From SZUA-442 sp963753185 (GTDB lineage Bacteria; Actinomycetota; Acidimicrobiia; Spongiisociales; UBA5794): DNA of 64,000 nt. Below the pieces are notes generated by a model. It saw only the letters and a list, made by a program, of their open reading frames with translations. It was not told the DNA's origin and searched no databases. The translations under genes were made by a program, and so were the position numbers. Below are positions 16,752 to 25,492 of the stretch, piece by piece (position 1 is the first letter of the stretch; every line of letters begins with the position of its first letter). Location: positions 1,550,001-1,614,000 of the forward strand of contig CAVWBO010000007.1 of assembly GCA_963753185.1 (NCBI GenBank), given 5' to 3'.

Positions 16752-17803
16752 GGTTGGCGTCTCCTCAGTGCATCGATGAGCCTGTCATTCTCTTCCCGAG
16801 TCCGAACCGTGAATCGCAGGAACTCGTTGATCGGGCTTGCCGGTGCGAATGCCCGAACGACGAGGCCCTCCGTCATGAGATCGTCCGCCAGGGCGTTGGC
16901 GTGGGGTCCGACGTTGCAGAGAACGAAGTTGGCCTCGGAACCCTGCACGACGTCCAGACCGACGTCTCGAAGTGCATCGGCGAGTCGACCTCGTTCGCGG
17001 ATGATCCTGTCCACTTGTCGGTGCATCCTGCTGGTGGTCAGGAGGGCGGACTCCGCGATCTCCGCGGACATGGACGAGATACTTCCCGGTGGCCTGACTC
17101 CGTCGAGCTGTCGGGCGATATCAGGGCTCGTCAGGGCGAAACCGACCCGCAGCGCAGCGAGACCGAAACCCTTGGACAGGGTGTGGCACACGATCAGGTT
17201 GTCGAACCGTTCCACCCATCGAGACCAGCGGTCCTCCGTGAACTCCGCGTAGGCAGCGTCGATCACGACGATGCCCCCGGCGGCCCCGAGGATGGCCGCT
17301 ACCTCCTCGTCGGGGATCCGGTGCCCCGTCGGGTTGTTCGGGGAACACAGCCACGTGACGTCAGAGGTCTCAGCGGCCTCACCGATGGGCCTCGAAGGAA
17401 ACGTGAACCCGGGGAATCCGTAGTCGACGGCGATGAACTCCGCGCCTTGCTGGAGGGAGGCGATCTCGTAGAGCGGATAGGTGGGGATTACGGCTGTCGC
17501 GCGCTTGTTCGGGCCGAGGAACGCCTTCGCGATGAGCAGGATGATCTCGTCGATGCCAGCGCCAGGCACGATTCGATCGAGATCGGCGTCCAGGTAGGAA
17601 GCGGCGGCGGTGCGCAGCGGTGCGTACGACGCTCCCGGGTATTCGTTGAGGCGTTGCGCCATCGGTGCGACGATCGACGGAGCCCAGTCCGTCGGGAACG
17701 GTGAGGTGTTGTGATCGAACCTGACCACGTCGGTTGGACGAAGCCCATAGCGCTGGGCGATCTCAGCCGTTGTCGGTTGCCACGAGTATCGAGGAGCGGT
17801 CAT
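16748..17803 (-). CDS. hisC: histidinol-phosphate aminotransferase
   Basis: PLP-dependent class-II aminotransferase of 351 aa for step seven of histidine synthesis. The Schiff-base lysine is in HTLSKGFGLAALRVGF. LCSPNNPTG binds the cofactor ring, and the C-terminal substrate Arg motif is FLRFTVRTREEN. ATG 17803 overlaps the hisD stop (ATGA); the open frame upstream to 17932 lies wholly inside hisD and is rejected. Confidence 0.96.
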   Translation of the reverse strand: MTAPRYSWQPTTAEIAQRYGLRPTDVVRFDHNTSPFPTDWAPSIVAPMAQRLNEYPGASYAPLRTAAASYLDADLDRIVPGAGIDEIILLIAKAFLGPNKRATAVIPTYPLYEIASLQQGAEFIAVDYGFPGFTFPSRPIGEAAETSDVTWLCSPNNPTGHRIPDEEVAAILGAAGGIVVIDAAYAEFTEDRWSRWVERFDNLIVCHTLSKGFGLAALRVGFALTSPDIARQLDGVRPPGSISSMSAEIAESALLTTSRMHRQVDRIIRERGRLADALRDVGLDVVQGSEANFVLCNVGPHANALADDLMTEGLVVRAFAPASPINEFLRFTVRTREENDRLIDALRRRQP

Positions 17804-19101
17804 GGTGTCGCCCCGAGCCTTGCCGTCACCGAGTTCGCGTGCGCGGTGAAGCCCTCGGCGCTCGCGATGGCGAGGATCGTCGGCGCCAGTGCGATCAGGC
17901 CGTCGCGGGTGAGGGTCTGCACCTGGCGCCACGAACCGAAGTCCTCCACAGCGAGCGGCCCATACGAACGCGCGAGGCCTCCCGTCGGCAGGACATGGTT
18001 CGCACCCGTTGCGTAGTCACCTGCCGCCTCCGGTGTCCACGTCCCGATGAACACCGATCCCGCGTTCGGCACGCTGTCGGCAGCCTGCCTGGCGTCGGGT
18101 GCATGGATCGAGAGATGTTCAGGCGCCCACTCGTTGGCGAACTCCAGTGCCTGTGGGAGGTCCCTGGCGATGGCAACGAGCCCGTGGTTCACGAGTGCCG
18201 CGGCGATCGCCTCCCTGCGCTCCAGTCGGGGGAGGGCAGCGTCGATCTCGGCAAGGACATCCGACGCCATCGATGCGTCGGTCACGATGAGGGCGACAGC
18301 GGATTCGGCACCGTGCTCGGCCTGGCACATGACATCGGCGGCGACGACCACGGGGTCTGCTTTGCCGTCCACAACGACCGCTGCCTCGCTCGGCCCAGCC
18401 GGAAGGTCGATGCCGCAGGATCCGAACACCGCGAGCTTGGCGGCGGTCACCCACGGTCCTCCCGGTCCCACGATCTTGTCGACGCGTTCGATCGTCTCTG
18501 TTCCGTGTGCGAGCGCGGCGACCGCCTGCGCACCTCCCATTGCATACACCGTGTCGACGTCGAGGAGGTGCGCAGCGGCGAGGACGACCGGGTCGACGAC
18601 GCCATCTGGACCCGCCGGGGTCGCCACGACGACCCTGGGGACACCCGCGATCGCGGCTGGTACGACGCCCATGATCAGGGAAGAGGGATACAGTCCGCGA
18701 CCGCCGGGCACGTACACGCCGACTGACGACAACGGTGTCCAAATGCGCTCGACGGTGACACCACCGATCGGGCTGACCGCGGTATCACTCGGCCGCTGTG
18801 GTCGATGCACGGTGGTGACGTGCCTGATCGATTCCTGCAGGGCCGTGAGGAGTGCAGGTGCGATGATCCCGGGTGCCTTCTCGATGTCCTCCGTCGGCAC
18901 GACATGGGAGCCATCGGCGAGCGCGCCTCCATGCACAGAGCTGAAGCGGTCGAGCGCCGTGTCCCCGCCGGCGGCGACCTCGGCGACGATCGATGCCGCG
19001 AGTGCGAAGACCTCGGGGTCGGGCAGCGCCGAGCGGATCACGGACGACGATCGGGTGGCCAGGTCGCGCGTGAGGTCGAACGTCGGGATCTCGATGGTCA
19101 T
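17800..19101 (-). CDS. hisD: histidinol dehydrogenase
   Basis: NAD- and zinc-dependent enzyme of 433 aa that catalyses the last two oxidations to histidine. Recognisable blocks are GVYVPGGRGLYPSSLIM, the DKIVGPGGPWVTAAK segment, GIDLPAGPSEAAVVVD, and the zinc/catalytic region DVMCQAEHGAESAVALI with the essential His. The C-terminal NHVLPTGGLARSYGPL is conserved. ATG 19101 overlaps the hisG stop. Confidence 0.97.
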   Translation of the reverse strand: MTIEIPTFDLTRDLATRSSSVIRSALPDPEVFALAASIVAEVAAGGDTALDRFSSVHGGALADGSHVVPTEDIEKAPGIIAPALLTALQESIRHVTTVHRPQRPSDTAVSPIGGVTVERIWTPLSSVGVYVPGGRGLYPSSLIMGVVPAAIAGVPRVVVATPAGPDGVVDPVVLAAAHLLDVDTVYAMGGAQAVAALAHGTETIERVDKIVGPGGPWVTAAKLAVFGSCGIDLPAGPSEAAVVVDGKADPVVVAADVMCQAEHGAESAVALIVTDASMASDVLAEIDAALPRLERREAIAAALVNHGLVAIARDLPQALEFANEWAPEHLSIHAPDARQAADSVPNAGSVFIGTWTPEAAGDYATGANHVLPTGGLARSYGPLAVEDFGSWRQVQTLTRDGLIALAPTILAIASAEGFTAHANSVTARLGATP

Positions 19102-19946
19102 GCGAGGACCTGGTCGACTGGCAGGACCAGGATCCCGGAGGCACCTGCGTCCTTGAGCCTCGGCAACACGTGCCACACATCGGCTGCGTCGACGACCGAG
19201 TGAACGGCGACCTTGCCCTCGACGGCGAGCGGCACGACCGTTGGCGCGTCGATGCCGGGGATGATTCGGGAGATGGCACCGACCGAGCTCGTCGGGGCGT
19301 TCATCACGACGTACCGCCTCCGCAATGCTGCCATCGCGGCGCGCAGCATCGTCACCACGGTGTCCGCAGTCTCTGAACGGGCCGCTCCCGTCGCCTCGAC
19401 GAGGACGGCCTGGGATTCGAGGAGCGTCGCGATCGGCCGGAGGCCGTTCACCAACATGGTCGAGCCAGACGACACGAGGTCGGCGACCGCGTCGGCGATG
19501 TCGAGCTTCGGGGCGACTTCCACAGAGCCGGCGAGCGGAACGGTGGTCACCGCGATGCCCTTGCCGGAGAAGAAGCGCTCCACCGTGTTCGGGTGCGAGG
19601 TCGCGACCCGCAGCGAGGCGAGGTCCTCGATGCTCGTCATGGCGGACTCATCAGGCACGGCGGCGACGAGGGAGCACCGCCCGAAGCCGAGCTCGAGGGC
19701 GACCTCCAGGGGTGCCTGCATCTCGCGGATCATGTCGAGCCCGGTGACGCCGAGGTCAGCGACTCCGTCGGCGACGAGTTCGCCAACGTCCTTCGCACGG
19801 ACGAAGAGGAGCTCGATCGGGGCATCGAGGACCGGTACCGCGAGGCTTCGCTCTGTCCGTTCGAAGCGAAACCCTGCCCTTCGGAACAGCTCGGTCGCCG
19901 GCTGTTCGAGCCGTCCCTTGTTCGGGAGCACGATCCGAAGTGTCAT
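19098..19946 (-). CDS. hisG: ATP phosphoribosyltransferase, long form
   Basis: Commits ATP and PRPP to histidine synthesis and is normally feedback-inhibited by histidine. The 282-aa length is the long (HisG-L) form with a C-terminal ACT-like regulatory domain from about residue 210 (MNAPTSSVGAISRIIPG...), so no HisZ is needed. Catalytic-domain motifs are LPNKGRLEQPA at the start, GVTGLDMIRE, and the PRPP loop VSSGSTM. ATG 19946 overlaps the stop of the TrpR-like gene. Confidence 0.96.
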   Translation of the reverse strand: MTLRIVLPNKGRLEQPATELFRRAGFRFERTERSLAVPVLDAPIELLFVRAKDVGELVADGVADLGVTGLDMIREMQAPLEVALELGFGRCSLVAAVPDESAMTSIEDLASLRVATSHPNTVERFFSGKGIAVTTVPLAGSVEVAPKLDIADAVADLVSSGSTMLVNGLRPIATLLESQAVLVEATGAARSETADTVVTMLRAAMAALRRRYVVMNAPTSSVGAISRIIPGIDAPTVVPLAVEGKVAVHSVVDAADVWHVLPRLKDAGASGILVLPVDQVLA

Positions 19947-20263
19947 TCGGAATCCCTTCGCTCGATGCCCGCACGTTCGAGTGCTTCGACATACCCACCG
20001 GTGCCATGACGGAGCCACTGGGCGATCCTCGTGATCGTCGCCGTGGAAACGCCTGTGAGTTCGTGGATCTCGCGGTACGAGTGGCCCTCGGCAAGGCGTC
20101 TCACGACCTCCCACCGCGACGTCATCTCCTCGAGCTCACGGCGCGTGCAGAGGTCTCGGAAGAAGCGTGCCGCCTCGTCGCGGGTCGTCAGGTCGACGAT
20201 GGCATCCATGAGCGCGGCGGTCGACGCGTTGCGCCAGTCGTCCGATGTTGGCTGTGTCGTCAA
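19943..20263 (-). CDS. hisR: TrpR-superfamily regulator of the his operon (YerC/YecD type, HisR)
   Basis: A 106-aa all-helical protein of the YerC/YecD branch of the Trp-repressor superfamily. The core is LMDAIVDLTTRDEAARFFRD with a helix-turn-helix of SYREIHELTGVSTATITRIAQ (about residues 62-83), very close to the TrpR recognition unit. Genes of this group head his operons in Firmicutes and are predicted histidine regulators. Here it is the first gene of hisR-hisGDCBHFIE and its ATGA overlap with hisG links them. The likely operator is the palindrome at 20311-20326. That histidine is the corepressor is inference. Confidence 0.85.
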   Translation of the reverse strand: MTTQPTSDDWRNASTAALMDAIVDLTTRDEAARFFRDLCTRRELEEMTSRWEVVRRLAEGHSYREIHELTGVSTATITRIAQWLRHGTGGYVEALERAGIERRDSE

Positions 20264-20298
20264 GGTGTATCTCCGACCGGGTCTGTTGCTAGCGCCTT

Positions 20299-20336
20299 AG
20301 TGTAATAGCATGATAGCACGCTATCACATCTAGAAT
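20299..20336. promoter_or_regulatory. divergent his promoters with palindromic operator
   Basis: The only sizeable intergenic space of the his locus contains the perfect palindrome TGATAGCACGCTATCA (20311-20326; 7-bp arms, 2-base spacer). A -10-like TAGAAT at 20331-20336 serves hisA on the plus strand. TACACT (minus strand, 20299-20304) can serve hisR-hisG on the other. The palindrome sits between both -10 boxes, so one bound dimer could repress both directions. Likely ligand-protein is the TrpR-like product of the adjacent gene (inference). Confidence 0.6.
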
Positions 20337-20365
20337 CCACCATCCCCAACCAGCGCGAGCCAACC

Positions 20366-21091
20366 ATGGACATCATCCCGGCAGTTGACATCCTCGACGG
20401 CGCCGTCGTGAGGCTGCTTCGTGGCTCGTACGACGAGGTGACGACCTATGGACGGGACCCCGTCGCCGTCGGCGCTCGCTTCGTCGCCGAGGGAGCACCG
20501 CTGATCCACGTCGTGGACCTCGGCGCGGCGCGCAACGGGATCCGCGACCTGGCGGCCCTCGAGGCCCTCGCCCGGGCCGGGATCCCGTTCCAGGCAGGTG
20601 GGGGAGTGAGGACAGCAGCGGACGCCATCCGGACACTCGAGGCCGGAGCCCTCCGAGTCGTGGTCGGGTCCGTGCTCACTTCGGGGAGCGATGAGTCGTA
20701 CGGGATCGTCGAGGTCGCTGGACCCGGTCGCGTCGTGGCGGCGATCGACGTGCGCGCAGGCAAGGCGAAGGGATCCGGTTGGCTCGACGAGGGTGTCCCG
20801 CTCTCGGACATGGTGGCGAGGGTGGTTGCACTCGAAATACCCCGTGCGCTGGTCACGGGAATCGACCGCGACGGGACCATGGACGGACCGGACATCGATC
20901 TCCTTGGCACGGTCCGTGAGCATGGTCCGCGGCTCGCCCTCATCGCGTCTGGCGGCGTCGGCTCCCTGGAGGATCTCGCCGTGCTCAGGTCCTCGGAGGT
21001 CCATGTGGAAGCCGCGATCGTCGGCAAGGCGCTCTACGAATCGCGCTTCACGGTCGCCGAGGCGGTCGCGTCCCTCTCTCGCACGGGATGA
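20366..21091 (+). CDS. hisA: phosphoribosyl-formimino-AICAR phosphate isomerase HisA (possibly PriA)
   Basis: (beta-alpha)8-barrel isomerase of 241 aa for step four of histidine synthesis. The catalytic Asp residues lie in MDIIPAVDILDG (Asp8) and in VTGIDRDGTMDGPD; phosphate loops are QAGGGVRT and IASGGVGS. It is the only his gene on the plus strand, divergent from hisR. Many Actinomycetota use a bispecific PriA that also replaces TrpF; the sequence alone does not settle that, and no trpF is in the window. Confidence 0.95.
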   Translation: MDIIPAVDILDGAVVRLLRGSYDEVTTYGRDPVAVGARFVAEGAPLIHVVDLGAARNGIRDLAALEALARAGIPFQAGGGVRTAADAIRTLEAGALRVVVGSVLTSGSDESYGIVEVAGPGRVVAAIDVRAGKAKGSGWLDEGVPLSDMVARVVALEIPRALVTGIDRDGTMDGPDIDLLGTVREHGPRLALIASGGVGSLEDLAVLRSSEVHVEAAIVGKALYESRFTVAEAVASLSRTG

Positions 21092-21096
21092 ACGCG

Positions 21097-21132
21097 CACG
21101 GGGGTGCGAACCTCGAGATTCGCACCCCCGTG
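21097..21132. terminator. bidirectional terminator hairpin after hisA
   Basis: Perfect 14-bp stem (CACGGGGGTGCGAA with its complement) around the loop CCTCGAGA, between converging hisA and the surface-protein gene. No T-run follows, as is usual in high-GC actinobacteria. Confidence 0.85.
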
Positions 21133-21163
21133 ATCGGCGCCCTGTTCTCAGGGAACCTCGGTG

Positions 21164-23269
21164 TCAGACCACCTCGGCACTCGGGTCTTCGTCACGGCGT
21201 CTGGTCACCGCGAGCGCGGTTGTGCCGATGATGACGAGGGCGATACCGACGATGGCGAACTGATCGCTCGAGAGCCCGGTATCGGGGAGTGTTGCGACGA
21301 CCCCGAAATCGGCAGCGAGGAACGACTGACCCTCAGCCAGCGTGACGTTGAACAGACCGGGCGTCGTCAACTTCAGGTTGCCCTCGGATGGCGTCGGCAG
21401 CGAGCTCATGATGAGTTCGACCTTGTACGTCCCCGCAGGCAGAGCCGAGAAGAGGTAGAGGCCATTCGCGTTCGTCGTTGTCTCGATGGTGGACCCGTCT
21501 GGGAGCGTCAGGCGCACGCGGGCACCGGCGATTCCCTTCTCACCGTTGTCCTGGATCCCGTTGGCGTTCTCGTCGGACCACACCGTGTCACCGATCGTTC
21601 CGGATGCCGCGACCCGTCCGAAGGTCGCTGTGGACTCGGCAGGTCCGACCGGCCTTCCCTCGGGATCCACGCCGCTCGTCACCGCGGTGTTGCTACCCGG
21701 TGCGCCTGCGATGACCGTGCTATCGCACTCGAAGGTCACACTCTGGCCCGCAGGGAGGATGAGCTCGTCTCCAGCGGCCCATCCCTCGGCTCGGATGGCA
21801 GCGTCGAAGGCCGCCTCGCACTGGGGTGCGTTCGCATCGGTGAGCGATACCTGCCTCAGATCGAAGCCGTTCGGGTTCGTAACGGTGATCCGCCAGCTCG
21901 CCCTCGTCTCAGGCCCCGGTAGGAGACCATCGCTCGCCCAGGCGGGTGGTGTCCCGAGCTGATTCCAGACCTCCTTGACGATCTCGATTGTGCCTTCCTG
22001 TGGCGTCTCGACGACGGTCACAGGCTCGTCATCAACGTCGGTGACCTGTGGCCCTGCTGGTGGCACACCCACGACTACGGCGGTGTTGTCAAACGATGCC
22101 GTGAGAGGATCCGTGGTGCACGTATACGAGAAGGACTCGCCCACGTCGAGGGTTCCGTCGAACGCACCCCCGGGAATCGTTGTCATTCCGCCTGCGCCGA
22201 AGTCGCACGAGGGCGTCTGCTCGTCCGTCACAACGACGTCCGTGAGTGGCACCTGCCCGGTGTTCACAACCGTGATAGTGAAGGTCGCGGTGCCACCGGG
22301 TGCAACCTCGGAGTCCTCCGTCTCCTTCGTGATGTCGATTCCTGCAGGCAGGGGATCAAGGGCGACGCATATCGCATGGACGCTGTTGATCTCGGTACCG
22401 ACTGCTGCGTGCTCGACCGTCACCTGGGTCTGGTCATCGCCGACGACGAGCCGATTGGCGAATGTGCCCTGGGCGAAATCGGTCGTGTCGGGGATGTCCG
22501 TTGTCGGATCACTCACGGCGTCCCCGATCCGGAGGCGCCAGATCTCCTCGAGTTGTGCCTGACCCGGTTTGAAGTCATGCCAGTCGTACGACGCCCAGCT
22601 GACGGAGTAGGTGCCTGCCGGCACCGACGTCGCGATCGGCCCTACCGTCCAGCCCTGCTGGAGCATGAATCCGCCGTCACCGGTTGGATCGTCTCCGAAG
22701 ATGTCGATGATGATCCGACCCTGTGCGGGGCCATAGGGGCACACGAGCGTCGGGGTGTAGTGGGACCGGTCGCTGTCGGTGACGGTTCCCTGCTGGCCAA
22801 CGACGGTCCCCGTGGCGGTCGCCGTGTTGACGTGGAGCTGCATGCTGCGGGTGAAGAGCGAGACCGAGCTCGCGCTGCACTCGATCGACTCCCCGGCGGC
22901 GAGGGTGATCGAGCCATTCACCTGCCCTGAGCACGAGATCGAAGCACCCTGCGTGTTGTCGTCCGCTACGGTGATGTTCTCGACGGCTACGCCGCCGTCG
23001 TTCGTGACGACGTAGATCCACGTGACGGGATCCTCAGCAGGTATCACCGGTCCTGGAGGATCGTCAGCGTCCTGGCCGTTCGTCGACTTCTCGATCGTCA
23101 GCGAGGGTGCTATGTCGAGCACCACCGCGTCTTGCTCGGTGTCGTCCTCTGCGTGGGCGGCCTGGACCGCCCCTGGCATGACGGCCAATGAGGCGAGGGC
23201 CAGCGCGGCCGCAATCACGATCACCAGCAATCGACGAGTGACCCCATCTGGGGACCATGTATCAGGCAT
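21164..23269 (-). CDS. LPXTG-anchored surface protein with DUF11 and SdrD_B-type domains
   Basis: A 701-aa exported protein. Residues 1-42 form a signal peptide. Three DUF11-like beta-sandwich modules follow (about 50-150, 320-420 and 430-560; e.g. ITKETEDSEVAPGGTATFTI), with a distinct module at about 165-300 containing GRIIIDIFGDDPTGDGG. A Cna_B/SdrD_B-type domain (about 570-655; GDTVWSDENANGIQDNGEKG) has the calcium-loop pattern. The C-terminus is a sortase signal: LPDTG, a hydrophobic helix and a tail with Arg-Arg-Arg. It is expected to be linked to the cell wall and work in adhesion or surface structure. GGAGGAAGG precedes ATG 23269. No sortase gene is in the window. Confidence 0.93.
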   Translation of the reverse strand: MPDTWSPDGVTRRLLVIVIAAALALASLAVMPGAVQAAHAEDDTEQDAVVLDIAPSLTIEKSTNGQDADDPPGPVIPAEDPVTWIYVVTNDGGVAVENITVADDNTQGASISCSGQVNGSITLAAGESIECSASSVSLFTRSMQLHVNTATATGTVVGQQGTVTDSDRSHYTPTLVCPYGPAQGRIIIDIFGDDPTGDGGFMLQQGWTVGPIATSVPAGTYSVSWASYDWHDFKPGQAQLEEIWRLRIGDAVSDPTTDIPDTTDFAQGTFANRLVVGDDQTQVTVEHAAVGTEINSVHAICVALDPLPAGIDITKETEDSEVAPGGTATFTITVVNTGQVPLTDVVVTDEQTPSCDFGAGGMTTIPGGAFDGTLDVGESFSYTCTTDPLTASFDNTAVVVGVPPAGPQVTDVDDEPVTVVETPQEGTIEIVKEVWNQLGTPPAWASDGLLPGPETRASWRITVTNPNGFDLRQVSLTDANAPQCEAAFDAAIRAEGWAAGDELILPAGQSVTFECDSTVIAGAPGSNTAVTSGVDPEGRPVGPAESTATFGRVAASGTIGDTVWSDENANGIQDNGEKGIAGARVRLTLPDGSTIETTTNANGLYLFSALPAGTYKVELIMSSLPTPSEGNLKLTTPGLFNVTLAEGQSFLAADFGVVATLPDTGLSSDQFAIVGIALVIIGTTALAVTRRRDEDPSAEVV

Positions 23270-23520
23270 CGTGCCTTCCTCCGCCTTGTCGTGTCCGAGG
23301 CCATCGGCCCCTGTTTCGCCACGTCCTGCCTGTCAAGGCTCGTGACTCGTTCACACCGCCGGTAGCCCCACCGGCTGTGTGTCTCGTTTGCTATTGGTTC
23401 ATTCTCCCAGATCCGGGACCTCTGTCGTCGCACCGACATGGGTCGGGAGACCCAAAGGTGGATCTCACTGCACCGTAGGGCCACTAAGGGTGGTCGTAAA
23501 GCACCAATGTGTGGTCGGTG
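23270..23520 (-). promoter_or_regulatory. structured 5' leader of the surface-protein gene
   Basis: This intergenic stretch, read on the minus strand, folds locally: an 11-bp imperfect hairpin (GCCGGT/ACCGGC extended by CACAC/GTGTG, 23352-23381) flanked by AGCAAACGAG and AACGAGTCACGAG, then small hairpins GCCT-TGAC-AGGC and GGCC-GAT-GGCC before the ribosome site. The density of helices suggests a cis-regulatory RNA. It does not match the c-di-GMP-I consensus well enough to call. Confidence 0.3.
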
Positions 23521-23526
23521 GTCTAT

Positions 23527-25425
23527 CTAGTCACCGCCGAGCGCCGATCGTACATGATGGATGGCCACCGTGGTCGCATGGGGGTCGTCGCGCATCGCCC
23601 GGATGGCGGCACCCCTGAGCAGTCCGTCGAGATCGGCGAAGGACATTCCCTCCGTCATCGCAACGAGATCGCTTCGATCCACATCCTCGTCGAGCGGCAC
23701 CGACGTCATTTCGAAGAACGTCAACCTCGCCTCCGGCCCGGGGAGATCGAGCAGGAGGTGGACCTCGAATCGGCCAGGTCGAAGCAACGCAGGATCGATG
23801 AGGTCGATGCGGTTCGTGGCGCCGATCACGAAGACGTCGCCGCGCCTCGCGACGCCGTCGAGTTCCGTCAACAACGCAGCAACGACGGTGTCCGTGACGT
23901 TGTTCGTGGACGACCCGCGTACGGGTGCGAGCGCATCCAACTCGTCGAAGAAGACGATGGCAGGCGCAACAGCGCCCGCACGGGCGAAGACCTCGCGCAC
24001 GCCGCGCTCGGATTCCCCGACCCATTTGTCGAGGAGCTCTGCGCCCTTGATCGAGAAGAACGCCGCTCCTGACTCGTGCGCGAGTGCCCTGATCACGTAG
24101 GTCTTGCCTGTTCCGGGCGGGCCATGGAGCAACAGGCCCCTCGGGGGCTGGATTCCCATGCGGGAGAACCGCTGTGGGTCGGTCAGTTGCCAGATGACGG
24201 TTTCGGTCAGTACCTGCTTGACGTCGACGAGATTGGCCACCCGTTCGAAGCCGTATGACGGGATGGATCCAAGGGAGGTCGTGCCCATGGACGGCGGAGT
24301 CGCTCGGATGGCGGCGAGAACGGCATCGGTGCTGAGCACGCCGTTCGTCGCCGCGCGGGCATCGAGGACGGCGGTGCTGATGTCGAGGGCGGAGAAACCG
24401 GGTGATGCGTTCGCCAGGGCGTCGATGTCGATGCCCTGCACGCCGATCGCTGCGCTCAGGAGGGCTCTTCGGCGCTCGAGGGTCGGTGCCGTGATCTCGA
24501 GCGTCCTTCTGAGGAGGTCCTGGGCGTCGAGGTCCGAGGCGATCGAGGGACGGGTCGAGCTGACCACGACGGCGACACCCGGTGTTGCGGCGACCGTATC
24601 GAGGAACCATCTCGTGACGGCGGCCGCCTGGTGTCGCACACCGGATTCGCGTTCGAGGAGCGGATCGAGCCTGTCGACGAGGAGTATCGTGCCCGGCCGG
24701 GCGTTCGACACGGCCCGCTCGAACGTCGCCAGCAGTCTTTCCGGGGTCGTGACGGTCCGTAGGTCGATCGCTGTGACGGCAAGGCCGAGCGTGTCGGCGG
24801 CGCTCTTCACGAGTTCGGATCTCCCCGAGCCCATCGGTCCGCTCACCGTGACACCCGCCACGGGTTCATGACCGGCTGCGCCTGCCCCGGTGAGGAGGCG
24901 CAGCCAACCGATCAGCAACTCGAGCTCGTTCTCGAGGCCGGCGACCATCATCGAGGTCTCGGACTCCGGTCGACGTTCAGATCCGCCCGGAGCCACGTCA
25001 TTGCGCAGTGGTGTGACCACCGCGGTCGTACCGGCGGTGACGACCGCGGGTGACTCCGGTTCGACCAGTACCACGGTGATGACGCCCTCGGCGGTTGGGA
25101 ACCGGTCCCCGGTTGCGACGGGAAGCGATAGGAGGTCCCGTGGCACGGAGTGGACGGGCTCGCCGTCCAGCTCGAGGTACACCCTCGCTGCCTGTGGCAC
25201 CACGAGTCGCGTGACGTCGACGGCACCTCCGGGGCTTCCCGCTCCGTTCGAGAATGCGAACTCGGGGATCGCAAGGTCGTTCGGTGCCTTCATGTCCCGG
25301 GGCGTCACTCGGACCTGGGTGGACCCGACCCTGACAACGCCGCCGCCCGGTAGTCCGAGGGCCGCCAGCATCGCTGGATCGGCATGGGCGACGACGTCGT
25401 CGGTGGATCGGAGTACGAAGCGCAT
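23527..25425 (-). CDS. Cdc48-like tandem AAA+ ATPase (actinobacterial Cpa type)
   Basis: A 632-aa protein: an N-terminal beta-rich domain (1-145) and two AAA modules. The first is degenerate: Walker A is GPMGSGRS (196-203), without the lysine, and Walker B ends Asp-Arg (251-252) instead of Asp-Glu, so it probably cannot hydrolyse ATP. The second is intact: GPPGTGKT (435-442), FFDELDAL (492-499), sensor ATNRID and arginine fingers in LLRPGRF. This matches the Cdc48-like proteins of Actinobacteria (Cpa), known as proteasome-interacting unfoldases. No proteasome gene is in the window. ATG 25425 begins 67 bases from divergent csaA. Confidence 0.85.
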   Translation of the reverse strand: MRFVLRSTDDVVAHADPAMLAALGLPGGGVVRVGSTQVRVTPRDMKAPNDLAIPEFAFSNGAGSPGGAVDVTRLVVPQAARVYLELDGEPVHSVPRDLLSLPVATGDRFPTAEGVITVVLVEPESPAVVTAGTTAVVTPLRNDVAPGGSERRPESETSMMVAGLENELELLIGWLRLLTGAGAAGHEPVAGVTVSGPMGSGRSELVKSAADTLGLAVTAIDLRTVTTPERLLATFERAVSNARPGTILLVDRLDPLLERESGVRHQAAAVTRWFLDTVAATPGVAVVVSSTRPSIASDLDAQDLLRRTLEITAPTLERRRALLSAAIGVQGIDIDALANASPGFSALDISTAVLDARAATNGVLSTDAVLAAIRATPPSMGTTSLGSIPSYGFERVANLVDVKQVLTETVIWQLTDPQRFSRMGIQPPRGLLLHGPPGTGKTYVIRALAHESGAAFFSIKGAELLDKWVGESERGVREVFARAGAVAPAIVFFDELDALAPVRGSSTNNVTDTVVAALLTELDGVARRGDVFVIGATNRIDLIDPALLRPGRFEVHLLLDLPGPEARLTFFEMTSVPLDEDVDRSDLVAMTEGMSFADLDGLLRGAAIRAMRDDPHATTVAIHHVRSALGGD

Positions 25426-25480
25426 GGACCGAGTCTGCCGGTGCCGCGCGCGCTGTGCAATACGGAGTCCTCCCCCCGGC

Positions 25481-25492
25481 TACCGTGGTGCG
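25481..25492 (+). promoter_or_regulatory. -10 box of leaderless csaA promoter
   Basis: TACCGT (25481-25486), six bases, then ATG 25493; no ribosome-binding site. Same TANNNT-N6-ATG spacing as at other genes here. Confidence 0.45.

Noticed and set aside
23270..23520. c-di-GMP-I riboswitch
   Set aside because: AGCAAAC is shared with the consensus, but the expected GGACGCAAAG segment and tetraloop receptor are not present.
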